Part shown: positions 24,401 through 28,150 of the stretch, piece after piece
Numbering within the stretch: position 1 is the first letter of the stretch
How the letters are laid out: each line of letters begins with the position of its first letter
Source of the DNA: a virus
Virus record (IMG/VR): IMGVR_UViG_3300030333_002570
Coordinates: 62,001-126,000 of that record
Length of the DNA stretch: 64,000 nucleotides
Reading direction: 5' to 3' (one strand)
Translations under genes and position numbers: made by a program
The notes under the pieces: generated by a model
Database searches by the model: none
The model's input: the letters and a program-made list of their open reading frames with translations, nothing else
Told to the model about the DNA's origin: nothing

Positions 24401-27400
24401 GATGGTATTATTTCTGATCTACAAACTGGTGGTAATGAAAGTACTGTTATTGCAATGGAGAAATATCTAAGTGCTACACTTCAGATTGAACAAGTGGATG
24501 ATGAATTAGCAGCAACTATCTACGCTATTGATAGACTTAGACATCTTGGTCAATTTGGTATTAAGGATAAATTATTCTCACAAAATGAAGGATCAGGTGC
24601 TGCTGATGAATATGAAGCAGTTCATACTAATAGAGCAGAGTATAGAGATGGTTTAAGTGATGCTGGTGGTATGAATGCGGTTGTATATCGTTATCGTGAT
24701 CTATGTGATATTGCAATTAATATACTTGCTCCTGGTGGTAAGGCAGCAAGAAGTGCTGTTAAGCAACTTAAGTACAACCAAAATTACTATAAGGAAGAGA
24801 TAACCACACTTGTTAATACACAATTTGGAACTGGAACTTGGACTTATAATACATTCATTGATGAAATGGTTGGTAATACTGTTCATGATATTCTTACAAC
24901 TGACTTTAATAAAACAAGGACTGCTTATACAATAGAATTAACTAGTACATTCAATGATTATGTTGTTGGTGAAACTGTTGTTTCTAGTAATGGTGGTAAA
25001 GCAACTGTATTAGAATGGGATGATGATGAAGAAATTTTATATACTTCATCATGGACTGGTAATAAGTTTGAACCAACTCAAACATTAGTTGGTGGAAGTT
25101 CTGGTGCATATGGAACTATTGCTGCTAATGGTGTTAGTGCTCCTTATACTTGGTATACAGAACCTGCTAATATTAAATCACTTAACACTGCCAGATTAAT
25201 TACTTCTAATATTTCTGGTCAAGTTGCTGGAACTAATATAGCATCTAATCCAGAAAACTTTACAACTGGTTGGACAAACACTGGTATAACTACATCTGCA
25301 GATCAACTTGAATCACCAGATAGTACAACAACTTCAGATAAGTTAATTGCTGCTGCTGTTGCTGGTGAACATTATATTTCACAAAACTTTGCTATTAGTG
25401 CTTATGAAACATTTGATAGTGATACAGTTAAGTTTGATAGTGCTACTGAAACATTTGACACTGGTGCTCTTGGAACTCAAACAACTCAGCAATACACATT
25501 CTCAGTATTCTTGAAGAAAGGTGAATTTAATAGAGTTCGTGTTCAAATGGGTCTTGATACTGGAACTGTTGGAGAGCAATTAGCATTCTTCGATCTTAAT
25601 TTGAATGATGGTGTTATTGGTTCTATATTCACTCCTGGTAATGGTATTGTTATTGATGCATATGGTGTTGTTCCTTATGGTAATGGTTGGTATAGAGCAT
25701 ATATTACTGGAACATTCTCCTTCGGATTCTCTCAGATACGTCCAATAATCTTTGTTAGAGATGCTTCTGGTGCATCAACCTATACTGGAGATGCAAGTTC
25801 TGGTATTTACATCTGGGGTATGAAACTCTTTAAGGGTGTTCTCGATCCTTATCAATCTGTTGCTGGTCAAGTATTCTATGCTGATACAGAGTATAACATT
25901 AAGACTTATGCATTAGATCTGTTACAAGATTATATGATTAAGGCACTTACTGGATCTTTAATATCTCCTTCAACTAATGCAGGATTCTATGCATACTATG
26001 ACAATACAATTAATACTGATTATAAGTATCGTTCTATTGAAAGATTAGTAAGATATAATTTAAATATTATCCGTGAGCAATTAGCAGTAGATAGTTACTA
26101 CACTGGTATTATCTCATTAAATGGTGTTTCTGTTCCTACTAAGACTTATGGTACTAGAAGCATTCCTGCAGGTATACAAGGTGGTTTACAAAATTCAATT
26201 TATGTTTATGGTCTTCAAAGTAATGCTAATGCTGAAATTGAAACAATAACTGAAAATTCAGGTAAAGTTGTTCAAGTTTATCAGAGATTTAGAATTGATG
26301 GTGATATAACAGACGGACCATTTACTATGAATGAGACTGTTTCTAAACAGGGTGCTCCTTCTGTTACTGGTGTTGTTTATGGTTACTGGTCTGATGAAAA
26401 CTACAAGTACCTAGATGTTAAGATTACTGCTGGTCCTTGGGCGGTTACAGATACCATTGTTGGTGCTCTAAACTCAACAACTGCTCAAATTAGTTTAATA
26501 GAAGATAGACTTCATATTATTGATGTTAAGGGTGAATTTGAGAATGATATTCCATTTAAGGGATATACAAGTAGTGCTACAGCATCACCTACTGGATATA
26601 TTAAGGCAGAGGCATCTGTTATTGACAATACTGGTGGAACCTTAACAGTTGATACTGAAAGTCTAACAGGATCATTTGAATCAACTGCTGTTGTTTATCC
26701 ATCATCTTCTAGGAAATATATCGATGTTTCTAAGTATGCTGGTCTTGATATTACTGTTGGTGATAGAATTGCTTCTGGTGGATATAAGAGATTTGGTGTT
26801 TCTGTTCTAAGTGGACTTAATCAATTTACTCAAGGTAATAGACTTTATAAGGTTGTCTCTGGTATTCAAGATACTAACACATACGGTATTATCACCGAAG
26901 TTGATATTGATAATGGTTACATATATGTTGCGGAATATCAAGGATCATTTACTCAGGGTGATATTGTAGGTGACTATGGCACAAATGCTTCCTTCCCAGT
27001 TGGTTACGCATCAATTTTAACGATTGTTACTACTCAGGGTGCTGCAGCTGCATTAGTACAAGATGTTCGTGATATCGCATTGAATAAGAGATTATATCTA
27101 ACAGATATTGCAGGAACATTTGATGATAAAGATTATATCATCGGTCCTGATAATTATAGATCTGTAGTTGTTGGTATTACTGATCTTAAGGCACGTGTTA
27201 AACGTTCCTTCAAGGGATTTGATGGAACAACAACTACGTTCCCATTAACAATTAATAACGGAACCACATACTTACCTGACTCTGCAGGTCATATGTTAAT
27301 ATTCCTTAATGGTATATTACAACCTCCAGGTGCAACTAACGCATATACAGCGTTCTCTAACCAGATTCAGTTTACTGAAGCACCAGATTTAGGTGCATCC

Positions 27401-28126
27401 TTCACAGGATTCTATGTTGGTAAGTTGAGACAGTTAGATGATATATCCTTTGAGTTTGACTCCTTACGTCAGTCATTCAACCTTAAGCGTAATGAAGTAT
27501 TCTACTCACTAACTCTAACTGAAGGTGTTCAGTCCAGTACAATTCTCCCAGAAAATAACATTATTGTTTCACTAAATGGTGTTGTTCAGGAACCAGGCGT
27601 AGGTTTCGAGATCGTTGGTTCTAGAATTATCTTCTCTGAAATTCCTCGTGTGGGATCAACATTCGTTGCCTTCTCCTACGTTGGTTCTGAGGCAGACGTT
27701 GATGCTGCTGAAGTTGTACCACCAGTTGAACCAGGTGACTTTATTGACATCCAAGGTGAGACTTCAGATAGAGAAGTTGCTGTTATTGAATCTTCTAACT
27801 CCTTAATTACATTTGACTATCTTGGATCAGTCTTTGGTAAGGACGCACAAGGACAAGCAAATATTACTTCAGGAACTATTGAAACCGTTCAGGTAACTTC
27901 AGGTGGATCTGGTTATACAACTAGACCAACTGTTAGACTTGATTCTATATCTGGTTTTGATGGTAATGTTAAAGCACTAGTTGGTGTTGCTGGTGTTGAA
28001 ATTAATAATCCTGGAAGCGGTTATCAAAACCCTGCTGTTGCAGTAGAAACAGTTGTAGATGATAACTGGACTGCTCCTGACTTAAGTCTATACGGAGAGG
28101 AACCAGTTGACCCCGAAACACCATAA
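3473..28126 (+). CDS. Giant 8,217-residue virion protein at the gp7 position (mosaic baseplate/adhesion protein)
   Basis: One frame of 8,217 codons with no internal stop. It opens like baseplate proteins of marine T4-like phages (VENDYPLFTKFLEYYY, residues 18-33). A core segment follows at about 657-730 (DFYSSKGTSYSIGYLFKLLY), and a second at about 3470-3530 (YYYQDFSYAIKSAVSISEW, then VHPASFKVFGEL). In shorter homologues I recall these lying in one ordinary wedge protein. Other regions, by residue: GSGY-type repeats at 300-625, 1130-1353 and 3025-3260; a YHYH-like domain at 1432-1556; beta-propeller-like repeats at 1838-2220; LamG/ConA-like domains at 2253-2446 and 4070-4243; a helical cassette at 4310-4423 and more at 6670-7140; a 21-copy YPR array at 4445-6663; a carbohydrate-binding-like domain at 7253-7460; and beta modules (ILLNGxxQxPG type) at 7906-8217. 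Gene order supports a wedge-initiator (gp7) role plus host-binding extensions. No signal or membrane segments were seen. Function is inferred. Confidence 0.85.
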   Translation: MTSINKVSQAVARQTPEFVENDYPLFTKFLEYYYQSQEKTGLGQNILNNFLGYLDIDKLDISILDGATKVVEAISATDDSIVVESIDQFLDNDGSVLIGDEVVYYEKAVPGPNIALSPGVSYDQVKLKWINLASPLLSFDDTTKIFPLTSQDNPIAPPSVQHLIVSVYGKVLIPGTDYSIEGTNIIFTTAPRTRIPADDASSTYITYLNGFNENTIVPLDNISGSFGESKRQFTITRSGARYEPVADEYVLAVYDNRLLTPKVDFFLDGDQFIFLTAPLNGRFLSLYSIEAPIPSFGAGAVGYARISDSGELTDISISKNGSGYKSEYPPQISINTENGSGGSATALVNGIKSISLLEGGQGYSSTNPPVVQVQAPTAPGSTAATVTATVTNGAVSDLKITNSGSGYTFTPRITFKQPGGAVLGVPTITNGQVTAVSITNAGFGYTTVPTIYIDEPTGTNPIKAAFQAVLSSQGEITSINILNAGQGYTTTPRMAVIDPVGAQVLETTVDNQGRVINIELLSGGVGYTDVPSVYIVDNRVDATGGYAGGTGAVATASIFNGQITDINISAFGGGYSQTSPPVVVIQAPPAAEASAEIGLNEVTGFTVNQSGSGYQKSQLTGCARAASSITSYTESGNAVFTNNTSAVAHPVNEPIKCLDALFVKRLLDKYTEQYLPDVPTLDYAKIDVRTAIKTIKDFYSSKGTSYSIGYLFKLLYGETVSISYPKDQIIKPSAATWSIDTILRATLVSGDPTNIQDGLLTQEADIADLNVKEASALVENYISIRTSEVTIYELVLSEETIAGTFIVPYKTKLAEPLGKEDSIITVDSTIGWPERNGEFIIGSSTDTREIIQYKEKSLNQFIECTRSVNGVVEDWDSATEVKSNFNVYINKGTPQEVVMNIVGIVDAQQTTLTDTGSYYLPGDKLTVSKLGGTGTTPELTTWLYNVKKLISVTNVAFGGINNQSATITCANDHGLLVGDQVTIYGANPILYNGTFLVTSRDSDTVFQYALPQPATVIPQGNILVSIDLNKGKSTSTAISNAISPYTTNVQNSFFNDNYVYVASTGIPNYNIGPFPGSALLPGNQRKLTRFPKVPTTISTKDLISSGPIGTWVNGVSVWSYKSNLTKTFGAVTSIGITNAGSGYDAASPPAITIAGGGGSGATASVVVDGSISEVTVTDGGSEYTSSPLVSIVGGGGSGAAATAIITKGVVSRILINSGGSGYTSQPQITIVGGGGSGASATASVRGPIKTINVTSGGSSYTSNPTVTLSSGSGAVAQAIVQNGRIISIAIISAGSGYTTAPEITIQGDGFGAVARATIDVDGENAGRVTNIEIINRGIGYLQGTTIINLNSVGSSALFTPNVFKWTYNLQSTATLDSAKGGVFEGYNNQYGGEYAHLSNPQTLRYILGDNLFESTGGTILEKEDSIVHSPIIGWAFDGNPIYGPYGYSDPTDQGSVITRLSTSYRVKTALVYDAATNPYPVRADGPLLTDTDTNGTLLYPAGAFVEDYEYVFGLGALDQYNGRFCKTPDYPTGRYCYFVTIDNTTAGNPEFPYVLGPSFNSVVDKWNLSTSAVQQNIPTGVVRYRDPYENVDIDVDRAPNVSTNALTTEDGEILLFEVEDEDRSGVIDQVEIDDPDQIFEESPLQLFDYFPKVTFDSKVDIEVETITKFEDASVTGFTIENPGINYQVNDRLNFDNEGTDGTGVSARVSRIKGEAVESYTFENISGQNFGVLKTTEPHNLVVGDSVFVTYNPIMNNTNKTFVVRQFKGIEEIVVNQTGSGYNSDIPPTITIDSATGSGGELQAVVTSVGSIENVNILNSGSGYTTNPRVILSHPQVFKKADYYVSKIDNNNYVKVNDVVVNTNKEVFICGKTKDANGNNVGFVSKLSATGVKEWEKTLELTSGQQYCEFEKLYVDGNDVWVVGNNRPESNLLDAYNPDVILAKYTQAANGLAATLAFQKGYAGISGSTRADSVTAITKLSDTRFVIGGYTNTNSTAPFDGYIALIDTTGNFAIKRKVAGSNTSEKVTGLAINAGNIYFSLESAASPNATAIDIGLGKATVGTSTITIDYVKTYSNTAYSFLDSSLCIDEFNEVYLTATCRLKANNTTKNSFWVGKTDISGNLIWNYRYQIPNESGTEYDVQTVNKTVIDVFGDLNVGVTLTSGINSLKSARSFKIGYSGNLKEHSANVFNINNIEGLTIHSLDADNSGDVHLFGQSAWNRNEFILPFTGGATTDTTGHYTPTIVTTGGSLSYENTVQDGYAKILGSQTASPTVWENAYIKFAAADLGTKLAEDWTIEFFLYRDSTNTNVFSQNEETLFSIGDATVTTGGLWCYINQSDGKLGFRATNSTTALNAGSASLSTQSSLFPLNTWITVGVKKEGDVFSTYVNGIATGSWTIASTSLGNKDLIIGNISGRNGTLNNWRSNEQGQYHIDNLRLRNRAVTPSVPSDITVVPATGQFPIGYNWQDDAWFTTNLNKFDYIDYTGIGIKVDKNADASRIGTYTERTNTKLGFVRTDVIGTTITPTTMTVVTTGFALADAGFQGLDFDDATTTMSQDTETMTYTQDVWSSRTATVPSPGSQKLSVSAVVKDKYYFKVTNTVKIDNVQELTLNQAFNFTTGTKLVLNNDAGTFVNSGYIIRQDVPNKKIYLAINNNAWSNDLNTGNLITEQFSEQSTFGIVGPIPADINEISGYTFAQVNNTTPGTFDIDLDDYNLDGTYNAGGSQDLDSYAKFKPYSDDDYSIRIDEVTTGSPYIVGSVININSGNISYNAAYSTAQITGLTAVTKITLIANLTKIMQVSAVSNSDEVYVITGTSHYLDAGDMIYVDGNPTENSLDEYDGAFAVNSVVSPLEFTYKLKQVATTSPATTAGNVSIFVKSPVLKMYYGHQYIFDMSHSSLLGGNLSFSKDNLFKLEYSFNSIERTGTPGVSGEGVPTPIVKLKVDENILTNISYYFDPSRIGDDSPIDPSSYLDVTDSPYKGTFSISSVAGATITRGADVFKFPLLNEPEGNAEVSQTTYSTSSVKAVGSISDVRIVNSGGFYTRLPIVSSITSTRQIERVAIEDPGTEYAVGVYTGVPIAGNGEGGFVEITVADGLDSEGVTIPGQINSVVVTSPGKNYTTATIDIESIPGILGAGLTGSGAILNVVIPNAGTQASIFTKADKVGKIKKLKNNNFGYDYPHDYTLRPEISFPINAQLTSTSILSSITVTNPGSGYSQAPAVVITGGGGSGATAEATIKNGRLDQIIVKDPGAGYSSTPTVSLKSSFNYVVNLDLGLLQFAFPHGITNGAAITLNVVDTGDGADFPLAAGAVGRLNGSTTYYAISGAANSLENDQLKIALTAANAELGDALSFVNAGEGRQQVLTESFGGSATANVITSTFLEGELVYQGESLDTATATGYVSTNQGWQIGPRILKIVDYTGTFSETQKVTGVISKSSGTISDLNIARGVLEIGSITKTTGQFIDDVGKPSEIIQKIQDSYYYQDFSYAIKSAVSISEWKEILIKNVHPASFKVFGELNLSDYGFIPNKETDFQLTKSVELAREAIVPNIQSFALVEPIYSEFNNTEVLFRQKRLTSSENILTSVVQRIDDISDQFDGEKIAFPLTVDGNTVVANANQLMIVLNGIVQNPGTAFEIQGDSIVFSEPPQPPASVKYVNIEISQISIVSNTFTNQSGIFPNPGNILTGTNSGAKLTVTSVVGDTIFGFITEGTFIAAENVTVSATGFSANLDVQSSVSNIGLFQYGEQVKNLTNDTAKVEQINLQRGLENALAKLRYTVGPSTLQIEVVPPNSTTDGPVATDTFTVDQNYQLGSEVVKVTNIVDGNDSTTLTVSRAQNGTIASQHQEDFPIYGTLLTVTTSLTLSKTAGTYKSTPGLFDIQLNDIIIGAKSGVVARVTQTSAYQDPTTQEFISQVNISEGSSFFGLLMNRITSQTYPNVVLDDISKSQVSVVQYTDNSTAFNSQFPANEQINNIVVPYDNLVGGPIQENETIRNYKLKYGGNTGEFIAGESARARKLSYVNPKGDGFFATGQVIRTQDTKAEVLGFNQADQVIYLGKVGRTKANGQDYHIPSFSNSAQLDTTVKYYGTASLQLVAATNDYVTIPSSSEFAFGTGAFTIDLMLRPAASSLSGTATILDMRASAANEVAGRLYLEAGQVRWNVSNADVVTSGATTLSADTWVLISIMKSSTTTKILLNGVEAGTATDNTTYIAKPIRLGSDYAGTNSFTGFIDELRVSNTNRHQTIPFTPQNGIWQGDAQAKLLLHFDGADAQTWVDDWSGAEGFTAGEDFNNDAIISSTRSSNATPGGFTGNTQRYYDAADLILLNKEFLAQEVVYILKERHPHHTVKGSEVDCEDDVRDVLDAVIDDLRNGTNNKIWDASSYYVDRTSSPIVLKFVSNEVDEVVYTYDKLEEMLKYIVNNTLWDVQGDHGLVQKTDSTITESSGLTTQTFQPTGASYDAASGYMVLTASGHGMRSERAITATDAAYTATTGILQLTVATSTFSVSTATYDHTTGVMVITIGSHSLTTNDNIRIATGGITFSCDNGGVSTGAYPRSSGANTESGADYAYDRWLPILAVGATTITVNVNGGKGAISHAFAHTYSTSSAGCITAGHGLNDGDRIKFDPNSLVMNCTSDGNTVNQSYPRPDDPAAQGWLEVTANTGTTFDVNVGKSPTVNYTATAGTYNADTGFLTMNIGQHNLRTGRKYTATNAEYTAASGVMKITIGDSIDVYDASYTAKNGLLKLNIGHHNFKKGSLVKIAPNSLFFTCSMDDYQSVHAYPRSSDPVYNDDIEIIDITDETITVDVGTSPEVSYTPTGATYDINTGDMVLTIGSHSLAVGTSIRLLDESISFSCSFGSGGTSAYPRPLVDTANISTASYNPQTGIFSVTTTAAHNLTGPTAKNVTDATYNPSTGILQLESGGHNFAVGDKIRIKDDSLVFTCTKDGNATNHTYPRSTDPVSGQWLTIVARATNTFDVQVGASKIGLNEFAHTWAGGTATNAVEKANDVIKFADNSMTFTCALDGGATQHQYPRTTDPVSDKWLIVENVGSTTFDVQVLDNAPSTNTSAHTFVSATTGAVKIKRDPAQGTALPITAVGATTITVNVTPITSYSSSSHTFQSASQGAVKVGGDYTHKFVDAASGAVIPHHGFYIGDRIMFEEGSLVFTCGMDSDATRHAYPRESDPFYNKWLPISSVTTNTFNVDVGSTTNTTFTPTGGSYDGTTGKLSITIGANTLEVGQHVKIAPNGISFTCAMDGGQSVKSYPRTTDPTYNQTLPILERSDTAITVDVGKSPYVYFDVSAATYNPTSGVMVLTIGDHGLAANTSIRLKDNSLTFSCDQGGTVGTGTYPRSGGADYVYQKAINIDSVTDTTITINVNGGQGAITNTNAHTFVSAIPGAVIAGGAWAHTYSTAAANAVSVGGNYTHTFKSASPNGITRAGETLRIIKDGISFKCSQDGYQTIHSYPRTDDPGYNTSLPIYNDGTAYTASNAAYNASTGEMVITINGHGFTTSDQIRIENNSLTFTCVKDSNTSTHSYPRDNDPFVRRWLRITAVTENTFTVNVGKASSSTQQFSHTFASATKNGIVKRDNTVTVNVGAIPTKSFTPTASTYNPSTGALALTIGSHSLPAPTTHTPTDVAYNPTTGIMTLTINGHNFSNGEKIKIADGGLKLSCAFGGASGAAAQKDYPRSTDPISGKWIPIKNVTTNTFDVQVLDVIPSTNTDAHSFVSAVTGCISKANATVKIAENSLVYKCAEDSNATEHAYPRSNVATHTAGPGTTYNPVTGVLKLSVPTESHTPSTATYNPSTGEMVLTLDSTSGAFNVSNATYNTSTGDMVLTIGSHSLTTANRIKIKEGSLKFACNFGNDNYQTPKAYPRASGANTTNGADYAFNTFLPITAADATTITVNVNGGQGSISNNNQHNFLSADAGAVIVGHGLSVGDRIKIADESLTFSCDQGGTVGNGSYPRSSNDYVYRKWIRIRAVTGNTITVNVNGGQGAITNTNAHTFVSATANCITSGHGMTNGTPIKITDSSLSFSCTEGEGGTYAYPRATDPVSKRWLFINNVTDSSFDVQVLDTIPSTNVTSHTWISAVADGIVEGDPIVGQAVPVESVTSTSITINPLDGDVPTNTSAHTFEKLNTYQFQPSAITYTPTTGVMSITSTSHKIEEGDKIFIKDNSLSFKCNMGDDAGLHTYPRETDPVSNKWITATNVTANTFDVNVGSTPNVFYTPSDATYNPTTGIMRLTIGNHDLRPGTSVKLGQESLTFKCAHDSYATNHSYPRNTILSHTPTDADYHPDTGIMTLTVNNHKMGDGDWVKIADGAVTFKCTYGAGIHTWTGGTATGAVQVQEAGLGNFDVTAADYNPLTGDMELTVGSHSITTGNTVKIVANSLTFSCDLDNNATNHTYPRATDPAYDTALAISAVTGTTITVNVGVSSPGTAYPRASDPVSGKWIKVFNVTTNTFDVQLLDIVPSTNTSIHTFVSAVTNGISQKKDSAYDSPVEIVDTTATTIDLKVVRKLPSTNTTNHIFVSAASNAVISGGAYTHTFVTADADAITRSIVQTGGNYNHVFASALTDGVVTGGNYVHTFVSAATNGIKCAGDAVYLAPGSLTFTCSQDGNDRPTAYPRTTDPSYNQLLEIKDVTSDTFTIDVGAAAEKDQYTHSWVSSSQGAVKKSDYNLKDCTDVHTTVGNLIDILTDTLTNANVSPTPVDHLASVTKVLPPYKFYGATVDAYNDTPFPVSYHSAANDLIVTNQIDEDTQYRFRDAAYLIRANSGVIVDKAAYDMLQRYPDLAISMPRNANGTSTDGTVRCKQDLLEFVSAIATDLENGGNLNTMKAAKFYISLSGGLQHIRLQVFQSVYAHDRLGVYLKQAVTGDLTYDNTDNIVVRDWGITDNSSSGNCANVQTAIDTLITSINDLIAPTDSDHALAADRLYFNKDFLAEEITGLTTAYFTYTLNGVNYSALTYPGSTGEATCQRDIKLILDGIISDLQTGGNESTVIAMEKYLSATLQIEQVDDELAATIYAIDRLRHLGQFGIKDKLFSQNEGSGAADEYEAVHTNRAEYRDGLSDAGGMNAVVYRYRDLCDIAINILAPGGKAARSAVKQLKYNQNYYKEEITTLVNTQFGTGTWTYNTFIDEMVGNTVHDILTTDFNKTRTAYTIELTSTFNDYVVGETVVSSNGGKATVLEWDDDEEILYTSSWTGNKFEPTQTLVGGSSGAYGTIAANGVSAPYTWYTEPANIKSLNTARLITSNISGQVAGTNIASNPENFTTGWTNTGITTSADQLESPDSTTTSDKLIAAAVAGEHYISQNFAISAYETFDSDTVKFDSATETFDTGALGTQTTQQYTFSVFLKKGEFNRVRVQMGLDTGTVGEQLAFFDLNLNDGVIGSIFTPGNGIVIDAYGVVPYGNGWYRAYITGTFSFGFSQIRPIIFVRDASGASTYTGDASSGIYIWGMKLFKGVLDPYQSVAGQVFYADTEYNIKTYALDLLQDYMIKALTGSLISPSTNAGFYAYYDNTINTDYKYRSIERLVRYNLNIIREQLAVDSYYTGIISLNGVSVPTKTYGTRSIPAGIQGGLQNSIYVYGLQSNANAEIETITENSGKVVQVYQRFRIDGDITDGPFTMNETVSKQGAPSVTGVVYGYWSDENYKYLDVKITAGPWAVTDTIVGALNSTTAQISLIEDRLHIIDVKGEFENDIPFKGYTSSATASPTGYIKAEASVIDNTGGTLTVDTESLTGSFESTAVVYPSSSRKYIDVSKYAGLDITVGDRIASGGYKRFGVSVLSGLNQFTQGNRLYKVVSGIQDTNTYGIITEVDIDNGYIYVAEYQGSFTQGDIVGDYGTNASFPVGYASILTIVTTQGAAAALVQDVRDIALNKRLYLTDIAGTFDDKDYIIGPDNYRSVVVGITDLKARVKRSFKGFDGTTTTFPLTINNGTTYLPDSAGHMLIFLNGILQPPGATNAYTAFSNQIQFTEAPDLGASFTGFYVGKLRQLDDISFEFDSLRQSFNLKRNEVFYSLTLTEGVQSSTILPENNIIVSLNGVVQEPGVGFEIVGSRIIFSEIPRVGSTFVAFSYVGSEADVDAAEVVPPVEPGDFIDIQGETSDREVAVIESSNSLITFDYLGSVFGKDAQGQANITSGTIETVQVTSGGSGYTTRPTVRLDSISGFDGNVKALVGVAGVEINNPGSGYQNPAVAVETVVDDNWTAPDLSLYGEEPVDPETP
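4371..5350 (+). repeat. First block of glycine-rich 'GSGYT' protein repeats in the giant gene
   Basis: About eight units of roughly 35-45 residues share the pattern I..I.I.NSGSGYT..P.I.I, followed by a small-residue strand (G.G..A.A.V..G.I). Examples are KNGSGYKSEYPP, NSGSGYTFTPR, NAGFGYTTVPT, NAGQGYTTTPR and SGGVGYTDVPS. The same unit recurs in the giant gene at about 6860-7530 and 12540-13260, and in the neighbouring structural genes. The units look like short beta segments that form a stalk or spacer. Confidence 0.85.
6860..7530 (+). repeat. Second block of GSGYT repeats
   Basis: Six or so units with strong conservation of a GGGGSGA turn between strands (AGSGYDAASPP, GGSEYTSSP, GGSGYTSQP, GGSSYTSNP, AGSGYTTAP). 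The GGGGSGA motif repeats three times almost unchanged, suggesting more recent duplication than in the first block. It precedes the YHYH-like domain. Confidence 0.85.
12540..13260 (+). repeat. Third block of GSGYT-like repeats
   Basis: More divergent units (SGGFYTRLP, SPGKNYTTAT, NPGSGYSQAP, DPGAGYSSTP) with one GGGGSGA turn near 13140. The block lies between an adhesion-like region and the distal baseplate core segment of the giant protein. Confidence 0.75.
16805..23460 (+). repeat. 21-copy 'YPR' repeat array inside the giant gene
   Basis: About 6.6 kb encodes units of roughly 90-110 residues. The consensus order is: YNPSTGxMxLTIGxHxL, then xGDxIKIAxxSLxFxC, then a DGxAT..YPRxTDP motif, then a VTxxTFDVxVG strand, ending in HTFVSA. 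I count 21 YPR motifs. The middle position alternates between a TDPVS/TDPxYN type and a GADYxY type. A near-identical 60-bp stretch occurs at 19577-19636 and 21422-21481 with one mismatch. The units are probably repeated beta domains forming a long fibre or surface; ligand unknown. Confidence 0.9.
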
Positions 28127-28129
28127 ATA
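28122..28129 (+). promoter_or_regulatory. Late-promoter-like octamer CATAAATA
   Basis: CATAAATA differs from the T4 late promoter core at one position. It includes the stop codon of the giant gene (TAA 28124-28126) and lies 21 nt before the next start codon. It would allow the cupredoxin-domain structural genes to be transcribed independently of the 24.6-kb gene upstream. Confidence 0.5.
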
Positions 28130-28150
28130 ACTAAAAAATTGTAGCGAGTA

